Source: an uncultured Paracoccaceae bacterium
Lineage (GTDB): Bacteria; Pseudomonadota; Alphaproteobacteria; Rhodobacterales; Rhodobacteraceae
Reading direction: 5' to 3'
Length of the DNA stretch: 64,000 nucleotides
Assembly: GCA_937146765.1 (NCBI GenBank)
Contig: CAKZRP010000075.1
Coordinates: 1-64,000 of the forward strand
Shown here: positions 18,066-27,296 of the stretch, piece after piece
Layout: each line of letters starts with the position of its first letter
How positions within the stretch are numbered: position 1 is the first letter of the stretch
Translations under genes and position numbers: made by a program
The notes under the pieces: generated by a model
What the model was told of the DNA's origin: nothing
What the model saw: the letters and a program-made list of their open reading frames with translations, nothing else
Database searches by the model: none

Positions 18066-19760
18066 TCAGCCCGGCTGGCGCGCCAGCTCCGCCGCCATCT
18101 CCTCCCGCATCAGGAATTTCTGCGGCTTGCCGGTCACCGTCATCGGCAGGCTGTCGCGGATGCGGATATGGGCCGGGACCTTGAAATGGGCGATGCGGGC
18201 TTTGCAAAAGGCGCGGATCTCCTCTTCGCTCAAGTCGGCATCGCCGCGCGGCACCACCCAGGCGCAGACTATCTCGCCATAGGTCGGATCCGGCAGGCCG
18301 AAGACCTGCGCCTGCGCAACGTGCGGATGGGTAAAGAGGAAATCCTCGATCTCGCGCGGGTAGATATTCTCGCCGCCGCGCAGGATCATGTCCTTCACCC
18401 GGCCGGTGATGTCGCAATAGCCCTCGGCGTCGATCACCGCGAGATCGCCAGTGCGCATCCATCCGTCGCGGATCGCCTCGTCGGTCCTGGCCGCATCGCC
18501 CCAATAGCCCTGCATCACCGAATAGCCGCGCGTCCACAGCTCGCCCTGCGCGCCCACCGGCAGGGTCTCGCCCATGGGGCCGACCACCTTGCATTCCACA
18601 TGCGGATGCACCCGGCCCACCGTGCTGACGCTCTTGTCGAGCGGATCGTCCACGTCGGACTGGAACGACACCGGCGCGGTTTCGGTCATGCCATAGGCGA
18701 TGGTCACCTCGGTCATATGCATCCGCGCCTGCACCTGTTTCATCACCTCGATCGGACAGGAGGCCCCGGCCATGATGCCGGTCCGCAGCGAACGCAGGTC
18801 AAAGCTGTCAAATGCGGGATGCGCCAGTTCGGTCACAAACATGGTCGGCACGCCATAGAGCGCGGTGCAGCGTTCCTGCGCGACTGCCGCCAGCGTGGTT
18901 TCGGGGTCAAAGGCCTCGCCCGGGATCACCATGGCAGCGCCCTTGGTCACCGCCCCGAGACTGCCCATCACCATGCCGAAACAATGGTAGAAGGGCACCG
19001 GGATACAGAGCCGGTCCGCCTCGGTCAGCCGCATGGTCGCGGTGACCGCATTGGCGTTGTTGACGATGTTGCGATGGGTGAGGCAGGCGCCCTTGGGGCT
19101 GCCGGTGGTGCCGGAGGTGAACTGGATATTGACCGGATCATTGACATCGAGCGTCGCCGTCACCGCGTCAAGGTCGGCGCGCGCCCCCTCATCGGCCAGG
19201 GCCAGCACCGCATCGAACCCGACCATGCCGGCGGGCACCTCCGCCCCCATAACCAGGATCCGCCGCAACGCAGGCACGCGTGCGGCGCCGAGATTGCGGG
19301 GATCCGCCGTCGCCAGCTCGGGGCAAAGCTCCGCCAGCGTGGCAAGATAGTCCGAGCTCTTGAAGCGCGCGGCGGTGACGAGGGTGGAACAGCCCACGGT
19401 GTTGAGCGCATATTCCAGCTCGAAGATCCGATAGGCCGGATTGACGGTGACCAGAACCGCGCCGATGCGGGCGGTGGCGAATTGCGTCAGCAGCCACTCC
19501 GCCCGGTTCGGCGACCAGATGCCGACGCGGTCGCCCTTCGCGACACCGAGGTGCAGCAGACCAGCGGCCAGCCGGTCGACCTCTGCCGCCAGCTGAGCCC
19601 AGGTCCAGCGGATGCCCTGTTCGACAAAGACCGCCGCCTCGCGTTCGGGACGCGCGGCGACGGTGCGGCGCAGGACCTCCGGGATGGTCTCCTCCAAGAG
19701 CGGCACATCGGTCTTGCCCTTTACATGCGACAGATTGTTGATGGGTCGTCGATCCGACAT
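18066..19760 (-). CDS. AMP-binding acyl-CoA synthetase
   Basis: The 564-residue member of the adenylate-forming family activates a carboxylic acid as acyl-AMP and then acyl-CoA. The P-loop-like signature TSGTTGSPKG is near residue 210, AYGMTETAPVS near 365, the hinge motif GRVKDMILRGGENIYP near 450 and the catalytic lysine in TVTGKPQK near 545. The strong GGAGGGGGAG ribosome site supports the ATG at 19760. Together with the aldehyde dehydrogenase gene upstream it could turn an aldehyde-derived acid into its CoA ester. Chain-length preference cannot be read from sequence. Confidence 0.9.
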   Translation of the reverse strand: MSDRRPINNLSHVKGKTDVPLLEETIPEVLRRTVAARPEREAAVFVEQGIRWTWAQLAAEVDRLAAGLLHLGVAKGDRVGIWSPNRAEWLLTQFATARIGAVLVTVNPAYRIFELEYALNTVGCSTLVTAARFKSSDYLATLAELCPELATADPRNLGAARVPALRRILVMGAEVPAGMVGFDAVLALADEGARADLDAVTATLDVNDPVNIQFTSGTTGSPKGACLTHRNIVNNANAVTATMRLTEADRLCIPVPFYHCFGMVMGSLGAVTKGAAMVIPGEAFDPETTLAAVAQERCTALYGVPTMFVTELAHPAFDSFDLRSLRTGIMAGASCPIEVMKQVQARMHMTEVTIAYGMTETAPVSFQSDVDDPLDKSVSTVGRVHPHVECKVVGPMGETLPVGAQGELWTRGYSVMQGYWGDAARTDEAIRDGWMRTGDLAVIDAEGYCDITGRVKDMILRGGENIYPREIEDFLFTHPHVAQAQVFGLPDPTYGEIVCAWVVPRGDADLSEEEIRAFCKARIAHFKVPAHIRIRDSLPMTVTGKPQKFLMREEMAAELARQPG

Positions 19761-19862
19761 CTCCCCCTCCCCTTTGGTGGTCGTGTGAAGTGCGGGCGCG
19801 CCGCAGTCCCGCAGGACCCCGCGCGCCCTTGGCCGGTATCAGGCCCAGTGTCAGGCCGCCCC

Positions 19863-21266
19863 TCAGGCGCGGGCGAGGTTGATGACCTGCATCTGGGTAT
19901 ATTCCGCCAACCCTTCGACGGATTGCTCCACCCCGAGGCCCGAGCCCTTGAACCCCGCCATCGGGATATGCGGCCCGATGTTGAGTTGCTGGTTGACCCA
20001 GATGGTGCCGCTTTCGATGCGGCCTGCGATCTCCATACCCTTGTCGAGGTCTTTGGTATGGACAGAGCCGCCCAGCCCATAGTCCGAGGCATTGGCGCGG
20101 GCGATCACATCCTCCACATCCGCAAAGGCAATCACCGGCAGGATCGGGCCGAACTGCTCCTCGTCGACGATCTTCTGCCCGTCGGTGACATCGCGCACGA
20201 TGGTTGGCGGGATGAAATAGCCGCGCTCTGTGGTCACTTCGCCCCCAGCGATGATCCTGCCGCAGGCGCGGGCGTCTTCGAGGTAGCCCTTGACCTTTTC
20301 GAATTGGGCGCGGTTCTGCACCGGGCCGATGGTGGTCCCCTGCATCAGCCCGTCGCCCACCACCGCCTGTTCGGCCAGAGCGGCCAGCTCGGCGCAGAAG
20401 GGCTCATAGATGTCCTCATGCACATAGGCGCGTTTCACCGCCAGACAGACCTGACCGGCGTTGAGGAAGGCGCCGCCAAAGACCTTTTGCGCCACTTCCT
20501 TCACATCCACGTCCGGCAGCACGATGGCCGGATCGTTGCCGCCCATTTCCAGCGTCACCCGCTTCATCGACTGGGCGGCGCTGGCCATGATCTTCTTGCC
20601 GGTCTCGCTGGAGCCGGTGAAGCCGATCTTGGAGATGCCGGGATGGGTCGACATATGCGGCCCGAGGTCATTGTTGTCGGTCAGGATATTGACCAGACCG
20701 GCGGGCAGCACCCGTTGGCAGATCCGCGCCAGCGCGAGGGCGGCGACCGGCGTGGTGGGGGCGGGTTTCAGCACGATGGCATTGCCCGCCATCAGCGCCG
20801 GGCCGATCTTCCAGCAGCAGAGCAGCAGCGGAAAGTTCCAGGCCACAATCCCGCCCACCACGCCCAGGGGCTTGTGTCGGGTCTCGATAAAAAACGCCTC
20901 ATCATCCTGGATGACACGATCCGGCAGGGTCAGCGTCGCGGTATGAGAGAGGTAGCCGATGCTCCACTCCACCTCGCCCGCCGCTTCGGGCAGCGGTTTG
21001 CCCTGTTCCAGCGTAATGAGCCGGGCCAGCTCCGCCGCCTCCTCGCCGATCGCGGCTGCCAGCGCCTCGATGCGGCTGCGCCGCTCGGACATGCTGGTTT
21101 CGGCCCAGAGTTTCTGCGCCTTCGCCGCCGCCGCAACCGCCGCGTCCAGCTGGGCCGCGCTGGCATGTGGTACCCGGGCAAAAACCTCCTCGGTGGCCGG
21201 GTTCAACACGTCGATCATGCGGTCGCTGCCGACCAGCTGACCGGCGATGAGCATCTGATAGTCCAT
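19863..21266 (-). CDS. NAD(P)-dependent aldehyde dehydrogenase
   Basis: The 467-residue ALDH has the catalytic Cys in NAGQVCLAVKR, the general-base Glu in LEMGGNDP, the cofactor motif GFTGSSETGKK and the asparagine in VAWNFPLLL. It oxidises an aldehyde to an acid. The ATG at 21266 follows GGGAGGATCC; a longer frame to 21350 adds 28 unconserved-looking residues. It sits between the AcoR-like regulator and the acyl-CoA synthetase, and is close to the amine dehydrogenase genes whose product is an aldehyde, so that aldehyde is a plausible substrate (inference). Confidence 0.92.
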   Translation of the reverse strand: MDYQMLIAGQLVGSDRMIDVLNPATEEVFARVPHASAAQLDAAVAAAAKAQKLWAETSMSERRSRIEALAAAIGEEAAELARLITLEQGKPLPEAAGEVEWSIGYLSHTATLTLPDRVIQDDEAFFIETRHKPLGVVGGIVAWNFPLLLCCWKIGPALMAGNAIVLKPAPTTPVAALALARICQRVLPAGLVNILTDNNDLGPHMSTHPGISKIGFTGSSETGKKIMASAAQSMKRVTLEMGGNDPAIVLPDVDVKEVAQKVFGGAFLNAGQVCLAVKRAYVHEDIYEPFCAELAALAEQAVVGDGLMQGTTIGPVQNRAQFEKVKGYLEDARACGRIIAGGEVTTERGYFIPPTIVRDVTDGQKIVDEEQFGPILPVIAFADVEDVIARANASDYGLGGSVHTKDLDKGMEIAGRIESGTIWVNQQLNIGPHIPMAGFKGSGLGVEQSVEGLAEYTQMQVINLARA

Positions 21267-21387
21267 GGATCCTCCCATTTCATCCTCCCTTGGCGCGAGG
21301 GTTACGCCGCGCCGCACCTTCAGCTTGGCAGGATCTGCCGGACGCGCCATGGGGCGGAACGCCTTGCCTGGTCCCGGCTGTCTCGAT

Positions 21388-22392
21388 TCAAGACAGGTCG
21401 GGCGCGGGATCTGTCGAGCCCCCCGCGCGGGAGAGGCCAGGTGAGATCTTCAGCGCCTTCATCTGCGCATAGAGCGTCGCCCGTCCGATCCCCAATTGCC
21501 GCGCCGCCGCCGAGACATTGCCCGAGGCGCGGCTGAGGGCGCGCAGGATGGCGGCGCGGCGCACCTCGGCAATCTCGCGCCCGGCCTCGCTCTGGCCCAG
21601 CACATCGGCGGCGGGACGTGGCACCACCGGGCCGGCAAGCCCGAGGCCATAGGCCAGCCGCGCGGCGCGGGTGGCGCCGATGACAAAATCGTCGCGGTCC
21701 ACCGCCAGCAGCGACAGCTCCTCCTGCTCCGGTTGGTCCACCACAAGGATACGGTCCTGACGGTAGCGGTCGCGAAACAGCGCGCTTTCGATCCGGCGGG
21801 CAGAGCTGACCAGCGCCGAGGCAAGGAGCAGGTTGCTGCGCGGCAGATGGTCATGCCGCGCGGTGCTGAGGTCGAGCACCCCGACCAGCCCGCCCTCGCT
21901 GCCGAAGAGTGGCGCACCGATACAGGTGAACCCGGTATTGCGGGCCAGGAAGTGATCGCCGCGATGGATGATGACCGGGCGTTCCTCGGCCAGGGCGGTG
22001 CCAAACCCATTGGTGCCCTCGTGACATTCACCGCAGAGCGCGCCGGGCTCCAGCCCGATGGCCGAGAAGACCTCGTGATCGGCGTCACGGCAGCGCCGGT
22101 CGAGCACGGTGCCGTCGCGGTCGGCGAGGAACAACCCGCTGCCCGATTGCCCCACCAGTTTGAACAGCCGGTCCATCTCCTGCGCCGCGACCTGCCGCAG
22201 CTGGGCGGCCTGATCGACCCGCTCCGCAAGGGCCGCCGCCTCCAGCCGGGCGATGCGGCGCTGCGCGCCGGGATCAAGCCCATGCAGCACGCTGGCCCTC
22301 CGCCAGGAGGCGGCAATCCGCGACCGCGCCGCCGCCGAGGGCGAGGCCACCGCGACCTCCACCTGTTCCACATGTGCGAGAAATCCTGACAT
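21388..22392 (-). CDS. AcoR-like transcriptional regulator (GAF + Fis-type HTH, no AAA+ domain)
   Basis: The 334-residue protein has an N-terminal sensory part resembling AcoR (residues about 60-210, including CGECHEGTNGFGTALAEE and GFTCIGAPLF, a GAF-type fold) and a C-terminal Fis-type HTH (GNVSAAARQLGIGRATLYAQ). The central sigma-54-interacting AAA+ domain of AcoR is absent, with no GAFTGA or Walker motifs, so it cannot be a classical sigma-54 activator. The start at 22392 follows GGGAGGG. It probably controls the aldehyde dehydrogenase operon that begins 121 bases downstream. Confidence 0.85.
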   Translation of the reverse strand: MSGFLAHVEQVEVAVASPSAAARSRIAASWRRASVLHGLDPGAQRRIARLEAAALAERVDQAAQLRQVAAQEMDRLFKLVGQSGSGLFLADRDGTVLDRRCRDADHEVFSAIGLEPGALCGECHEGTNGFGTALAEERPVIIHRGDHFLARNTGFTCIGAPLFGSEGGLVGVLDLSTARHDHLPRSNLLLASALVSSARRIESALFRDRYRQDRILVVDQPEQEELSLLAVDRDDFVIGATRAARLAYGLGLAGPVVPRPAADVLGQSEAGREIAEVRRAAILRALSRASGNVSAAARQLGIGRATLYAQMKALKISPGLSRAGGSTDPAPDLS

Positions 22393-22436
22393 GACGCGCC
22401 CTCCCCTGCGCTCCTGCTGCCGCCTTGGAATGAGGC

Positions 22437-23702
22437 TCAGGCCGCCACTCCGGCGCGATGGGCACAAAGCCCGTCGTAGATCCGGCCGATGCCGGGGCCA
22501 TGTTCCGCCAGCAGCGCCTCCCGGCTTGCCCCTTCGGCAATGCGACGCCAGAGGGCGGCTGCCGGCACGCTACCGAACCAGCCGACCCCCTCCGGGTGAT
22601 CCGGCGTGTGCAGCATCTCCATTTCCTCCACCAGCCCGCCGCGCACACCGAGACCCGGACGGATTTCCGGCGCGCTCACCACCTCATGTGCGAGCCTCTC
22701 GTCGGGAAAGGCGGCGCGGGCGGCCCAGAAGGGCTGCGCAGCGTGGTGCGCTTCCAGCCGGATGAAATCGCGCCCGATACGGGCATTGCGCAGATAGGTT
22801 GCGGCGGCCCGCTCCTGCAGGTACCGGCGGCACAGCGTCTCGCTCGTGGCGCCCGGTCGCGCGGTCAGGGTGCGGCGGGCGGCGGCGGCGGCCAGGGCGC
22901 TGGAGACCGCCCAGAACAGCCCGTGACCGGAGAGCGGGTCCATCGCCGCCAGCGCATCGCCCACCGGCAGGCAGGTCAGATCCGCGATCTCGGTTGGCAG
23001 GACCGGAGTGGCCTGCCGCGCCATCGGAGGAGCGAGAAGCGTGACCTCCGCCTCCGGCAGGACGTACTGCAAGGCCGCCATCAGCCGCTCCTCCAGTCCC
23101 AGCGGGCTGCGCGCGTCACAGGTGAACTGCGCCCAGCCCCGACCATCCGCCAGATCGGCGCGCCAGATCCAGCCCTCGGGCAGGGTGCTGACCGCGCAGC
23201 CTGCAATGCGCGCAGGCGCGGTGCGATACCAGCCGCAGATCGACAGGCTGGAAAACTCCGCCCCATGCCGCGCGGCACGGTGGCTGCGCCGGCCACGGGC
23301 GTCGATCACCCAGCGGGCGGTCCATTCCCCGCCCTCCGCCAGGGTCACCCGCCCGTCGTGCAGGTGACCGGTTCCCTGCACCAGTTCCGCCCCCTCCGCC
23401 TGCGCAGCCCCGCGCAAATGAGCATCCAGCCGATCGCGATCCAGAATATATTCGCCATTGGCGCGCGAGGTCTCGCCGCCCCAGTCGACCCGGCGCGGCA
23501 AGGGGCCAAGGGTGCTGCCGCCGGTGCCAAGCCCGCTCTGCTGCAGCCAATGGTGCAGACGCGGGCTCAACCCCTCCAGCCGTCCGCTCTCGCGGCAGGG
23601 GTCGATCAGGCGCACGCGCAACCCCTCGCGGGCCGCGAGCCAGGCGGATACGGCGCCCGCAGGGCCGCCACCCAGCACGATCATGTCGCAGGGATCCACC
23701 AT
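22437..23702 (-). CDS. qhpG: flavin-dependent monooxygenase QhpG of quinohemoprotein amine dehydrogenase biogenesis
   Basis: FAD-dependent oxygenase that in Paracoccus hydroxylates the Trp of the gamma subunit on the way to cysteine tryptophylquinone. About 421 residues. The N terminus has the FAD dinucleotide motif VLGGGPAGAVSAWLA, and near residue 265 VGDALAAMDPLSGHGLFWA, the second FAD contact of this flavoprotein class. I prefer the ATG at 23702, which puts the Rossmann strand at the N terminus; ATG 23759 is possible. Transcribed divergently from qhpA, with a nested palindrome in between. The assignment rests on context as well as sequence. Confidence 0.82.
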   Translation of the reverse strand: MVDPCDMIVLGGGPAGAVSAWLAAREGLRVRLIDPCRESGRLEGLSPRLHHWLQQSGLGTGGSTLGPLPRRVDWGGETSRANGEYILDRDRLDAHLRGAAQAEGAELVQGTGHLHDGRVTLAEGGEWTARWVIDARGRRSHRAARHGAEFSSLSICGWYRTAPARIAGCAVSTLPEGWIWRADLADGRGWAQFTCDARSPLGLEERLMAALQYVLPEAEVTLLAPPMARQATPVLPTEIADLTCLPVGDALAAMDPLSGHGLFWAVSSALAAAAARRTLTARPGATSETLCRRYLQERAAATYLRNARIGRDFIRLEAHHAAQPFWAARAAFPDERLAHEVVSAPEIRPGLGVRGGLVEEMEMLHTPDHPEGVGWFGSVPAAALWRRIAEGASREALLAEHGPGIGRIYDGLCAHRAGVAA

Positions 23703-23761
23703 GGTCACTCTGGTCTTTTGTTTCACCAGACCAGCTAAGCGCGCAACAAAAGGCACCGTCA

Positions 23762-23824
23762 TGACATTTCCGGCCAGAGTTGCCCCCTGCGGGCATGGGC
23801 CGCAGGAAATGGCCGGAAATGTCA
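23762..23824. promoter_or_regulatory. nested inverted repeats in the qhpG/qhpA divergent promoter region
   Basis: Perfect 15-bp outer arms, TGACATTTCCGGCCA at 23762-23776 and its complement at 23810-23824, enclose a 7-bp inner repeat CCTGCGG/CCGCAGG (23786-23792 and 23800-23806). The element lies between the two start codons, about 60 bases from qhpG and 90 from qhpA. It may be an operator or a long hairpin in either leader RNA. Confidence 0.55.
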
Positions 23825-23914
23825 AGAACGCAGGCGCGGAACCTCCACAGAATGGCCAACACCAGCATTCCGGAAGAGGGAGTCCTCCCTTTTCAGCGCC
23901 AGAGGAGACCCGTC

Positions 23915-25471
23915 ATGCGCCCCAAGTCCCGCCTTTCCCTCGCGGTCAGCGCCACCAGCCTGTTGCTCGGCCAGAGCCTCGCCGGCACCGCCTTCGGCGA
24001 CACGGGCGCCGAGGTCTTCGACACGACCTGCACCGGCTGTCACGTCACCAACGAGGACGGCACAATCGAGCGGATCGACGCGGTGCGCAAGACGCCAGAG
24101 GCCTGGGACATGACCGTGGTGCGGATGATGCGCAACCACGGCGTCGCGCTCAGCCCCGAGGAGCGGCGCGCGGTGGTGCGCTACCTCGCCGACAGCCGTG
24201 GCCTCACCATCGCCGAGACGGATGGCCGCCGCTATATCCTCGAAAAGGAGCCGGTGGCCACCGACGAGGGCCCCGACCAGCTGATGACCGAGACCTGCGG
24301 GCGCTGCCATTCCTATGCCCGCGTGGCGCTGCAGCGGCGGACCGGGGCCGACTGGGAACATCTGATCAATTTCCACCTCGGCCAGTTCCCCTCGCTCGAA
24401 TATCAGGCGCTGGCGCGGGATCGCGACTGGTGGGGCATTGCCAACAACGAGATCCTCGCCTTCCTGACCGAGGCCTATCCGCTGGGCGAGGCGCCGGAGG
24501 CTTTTGCAGGTGACCTGAGCGGGCGCTATGTGGTCGCCGGGCATGAGCCGGGACGCGGAGCCTATAGCGGCGAGATGGTGCTGGCGGCTGCGGAAGACAG
24601 CTATGATGTGACCCTGACCCTTGCCTATGCCGATGGCAGCGAGACCTTCACCGGCACCGGGTTGGTCTATGGCGCGGGCGAATGGCGCGCCACGCTGACG
24701 GCGGGCGAGACCACGTTGCGGCAGGTGATGGCGCTGGAAGGCGACCGGCTCAGCGGGCGCTGGTTCCACGCCGCCGAGGATGTGACCGGCGGGCGGATCA
24801 TCGCGCTGGCCGAAGGGGCCGCGCCGCAGGTGATCGGCCAGAGCGCAACCGCTTTGCCCCTCGGCGTGGCGACCGAGGTGATCCTGACCGGCAGCGGCCT
24901 TGGCGGCGCCCTCGGCCTGCCCGATGGGATCAGCGGTACCATCACCGCACAGACGGACACCAGCGTCACCCTCTCCCTCACCGCCTCCGCGGCGGGGCCG
25001 GTCTCGCTCTCCCTGGCCGGGGTGGAGGCGCCGGTGGCGCTGGTGGCCTATGAGACCCTCGACCGGATCACCGTGGTCCCCGAGGTCGCCATTTCCCGCG
25101 TTGGCGGCAACGGCGGGCCGATTCCCAAGGTACCGGCGCAGTTCGAGGCGATGGGCTGGTCCAACGGCCCCGACGGCCAGCCCGGTACCGAGGATGACCT
25201 CGCCCTCGGCGTGGTCGCGGCCAGCTGGTCCTTTGACAATTGGGACGCGGCCGCCGCCGCCATCGAGGATGCCAAATACGCCGGCGCCATCGACCAGACA
25301 GGCCTCTTCACCCCGGCCGGGGCCGGACCCAACCCGGACCGGGTGATGAGCACCAACAACACCGGCAACCTCAAGGTCATCGCCACCTATGAGGGCGCGG
25401 ACGGACCGCTGACGGCGGAGGCGCATCTCTATGCCACCGTGCAGCGCTTTGTCGACACGCCGATCCGCTGA
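23915..25471 (+). CDS. qhpA: quinohemoprotein amine dehydrogenase alpha subunit (diheme)
   Basis: Periplasmic 518-residue subunit that passes electrons from the cysteine tryptophylquinone of the gamma subunit to cytochrome c or azurin-type acceptors. A signal peptide (residues 1 to about 28, ending AFG-DTGAE) is followed by two c-type heme sites, CTGCH at 39-43 and CGRCH at 128-132, and then beta-rich domains, matching the known alpha subunit of about 60 kDa. The ATG at 23915 follows AGGAGA. First gene of qhpA-D-C-B-E-F, with 13 bases to qhpD. Confidence 0.95.
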   Translation: MRPKSRLSLAVSATSLLLGQSLAGTAFGDTGAEVFDTTCTGCHVTNEDGTIERIDAVRKTPEAWDMTVVRMMRNHGVALSPEERRAVVRYLADSRGLTIAETDGRRYILEKEPVATDEGPDQLMTETCGRCHSYARVALQRRTGADWEHLINFHLGQFPSLEYQALARDRDWWGIANNEILAFLTEAYPLGEAPEAFAGDLSGRYVVAGHEPGRGAYSGEMVLAAAEDSYDVTLTLAYADGSETFTGTGLVYGAGEWRATLTAGETTLRQVMALEGDRLSGRWFHAAEDVTGGRIIALAEGAAPQVIGQSATALPLGVATEVILTGSGLGGALGLPDGISGTITAQTDTSVTLSLTASAAGPVSLSLAGVEAPVALVAYETLDRITVVPEVAISRVGGNGGPIPKVPAQFEAMGWSNGPDGQPGTEDDLALGVVAASWSFDNWDAAAAAIEDAKYAGAIDQTGLFTPAGAGPNPDRVMSTNNTGNLKVIATYEGADGPLTAEAHLYATVQRFVDTPIR

Positions 25472-25484
25472 AGGAGGACGCACC

Positions 25485-26969
25485 ATGGGATTTCTGAAAC
25501 TCGTCACCCACAATGCCCATCGCGTCGATGTGGAAGGCCATGCGATGCTGATGCATGTGCCCTCCAGCTCCCTGTTCGAGCTCGATGGTGTCTCGCGCGA
25601 TGTCTATGACCTCTTCCGCCGCGCCCCGGCGGTGGATGCCGCGCTGATGCAGCAGGAACTGGGCCAGCGCCATGCGCCCGGCGATCTCAGTGACTGCGTG
25701 CAGAGCTTTCTCGACCTCGACATCCTGCGCGATGCGGCCCAGCCCGAGGTGGCGCGCGAGATCGTGAAGGTGGAGGAGATCCCGCTCTCCACCATCATCA
25801 TCAACGTCAATACCGGCTGCAACCTCGCCTGCACCTATTGCTACAAGGAAGACCTCGCGGTGCCGTCGAAGGGCGAGAAGATGGGATTTGAGACCGCCCG
25901 CCAGAGCGTCGAACTGCTGCTGCGGCAGGCGCGTGACCGCGACCGGGTTAATATCGTCTTCTTCGGCGGCGAACCGCTGTCGAACATGCCCCTGATCCGC
26001 GATGTGGTGGCCTATGCCGAGGCCCGCGTGGCCGAGGAAGGCAAGACGGTGGATTTCAGCCTCACCACCAATGCCACCCTCTTGACCGAGGAGATGGTGG
26101 ACTGGTTCAACACCCACCGCTTTGCCCTCACCGTGTCGATGGACGGGCCGAAGGCACTGCATGACATGAACCGCAAGACGGTGGGCGGCAAGGGCACCTA
26201 TGACGTGGTTGAGCGCAAGGTGCGCATGCTGTTGTCCCGCTATACCGCGCGCCCGGTCGGGGTGCGGGTGACTCTGACGCGGGGGGTGACAGATGTGATC
26301 GGCATCCACGATCACCTGAAGAACGACCTCGGCTTTGCCGAAGTGGGCTTTGGCCCCGCGACCTCCGGCCCGATTGCGGTCTTCAACCTCGACGATGGTG
26401 CGCTGAAACGGGTCTTCGAGGATATGAAGGCCCTGGGCCGCCAATATACCGAAGCCGCCTGCCGGGGCGAGAACATCGGCTTTTCCAACATGCACCAGCT
26501 GTTGACGGATATCGCCCAGGGCACCAAGAAGGCGGTCCCCTGCGGCGCCGGTCTCGGCATGCTGGCGGTGGACAAGGCGGGCGACCTGCATCTCTGCCAC
26601 CGGTTTGTCGGCTCCAACGAGCCCACCTATGGCAATGTGGCAACCGGCATCGACGTGCCCAAGCTCGGCAAGTTCATCGAGACCGCGCAGGACCGCTCCA
26701 ATTTCGGCTGCAAGACCTGCCGGATCCGCTCGATCTGCGCGGGCGGGTGCTATCACGAAAGCTATGCCCGCCAGGGAGATGCCTTTGCGCCGGTCTATCA
26801 CTACTGCGACCTGATGCGGGACTGGGTCGATTTCGGCATCGACGCCTATGTGCGGATCATGCAGGCCAATCCCGCCTTCTTCCGCACCGAGCTGGAGCCG
26901 CGCCAGAGCCGCTCCACCCCGCAAGCCGCCTCTCCCTCAGCCACACTCAGCCAGGAGCCGATCCAATGA
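25485..26969 (+). CDS. qhpD: radical SAM thioether-forming enzyme QhpD
   Basis: SPASM-type radical SAM protein that installs the three Cys-to-Asp/Glu thioether crosslinks in the gamma subunit. The 494-residue product has an N-terminal peptide-binding-like region (1-95), the radical SAM motif CNLACTYC (Cys112, 116, 119), FFGGEPLSN, and a C-terminal cluster of cysteines (PCGAG, LHLCHRF, GCKTCRIRSICAGGC, HYCDL) for auxiliary iron-sulfur clusters. AAGGAGG precedes the ATG. Its stop overlaps the qhpC start as ATGA, so enzyme and substrate are translated together. Confidence 0.95.
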   Translation: MGFLKLVTHNAHRVDVEGHAMLMHVPSSSLFELDGVSRDVYDLFRRAPAVDAALMQQELGQRHAPGDLSDCVQSFLDLDILRDAAQPEVAREIVKVEEIPLSTIIINVNTGCNLACTYCYKEDLAVPSKGEKMGFETARQSVELLLRQARDRDRVNIVFFGGEPLSNMPLIRDVVAYAEARVAEEGKTVDFSLTTNATLLTEEMVDWFNTHRFALTVSMDGPKALHDMNRKTVGGKGTYDVVERKVRMLLSRYTARPVGVRVTLTRGVTDVIGIHDHLKNDLGFAEVGFGPATSGPIAVFNLDDGALKRVFEDMKALGRQYTEAACRGENIGFSNMHQLLTDIAQGTKKAVPCGAGLGMLAVDKAGDLHLCHRFVGSNEPTYGNVATGIDVPKLGKFIETAQDRSNFGCKTCRIRSICAGGCYHESYARQGDAFAPVYHYCDLMRDWVDFGIDAYVRIMQANPAFFRTELEPRQSRSTPQAASPSATLSQEPIQ

Positions 26970-27292
26970 AGCATCTGACGCCCGCCAACTCCAAGGCCAA
27001 AGCCCTTGCCGAAGCCCAGGCCGAAGGCCGACAGGAAGAGGTTGTCGCGATGAACAGCCTCGTGGGCTGCACCACCTCCTTCGATCCCGGCTGGGAGGTC
27101 GATGCCTTCGGCGCGGTCTCCAACCTGTGCCAGCCGATGGAGGCCGATCTCTATGGCTGCGCCGATCCCTGCTGGTGGCCGGCGCAGGTGGCCGACACGC
27201 TCAACACCTATCCGAACTGGTCCGATGGGGCCGACAATGTCTCCGAGGACTGGCGCAACCTGCAGTCGGTCTTCCCCGACCCGAAAGGATGA
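26966..27292 (+). CDS. qhpC: quinohemoprotein amine dehydrogenase gamma subunit precursor
   Basis: Catalytic 108-residue subunit carrying cysteine tryptophylquinone. A 28-residue leader (MKHLTPANSK to EEVVA) precedes an 80-residue mature part. With the first residue after the leader (Met29) as 1, Cys7 and Glu16, Cys27 and Asp33, and Cys41 and Asp49 are in place for the three thioethers, and Cys37 and Trp43 for the quinone cofactor, exactly as known for Paracoccus. Asp33 is also the known catalytic base. The leader should be cut by QhpE and the peptide exported by QhpF. Overlaps qhpD by four bases. Confidence 0.96.
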   Translation: MKHLTPANSKAKALAEAQAEGRQEEVVAMNSLVGCTTSFDPGWEVDAFGAVSNLCQPMEADLYGCADPCWWPAQVADTLNTYPNWSDGADNVSEDWRNLQSVFPDPKG

Positions 27293-27296
27293 GCCG

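Noticed and set aside
17793..21536. Open frame of 1247 codons on the plus strand
   Set aside because: It is antisense to clear acyl-CoA synthetase and aldehyde dehydrogenase genes and has the Arg/His/Gly-rich composition of a GC-biased shadow frame.
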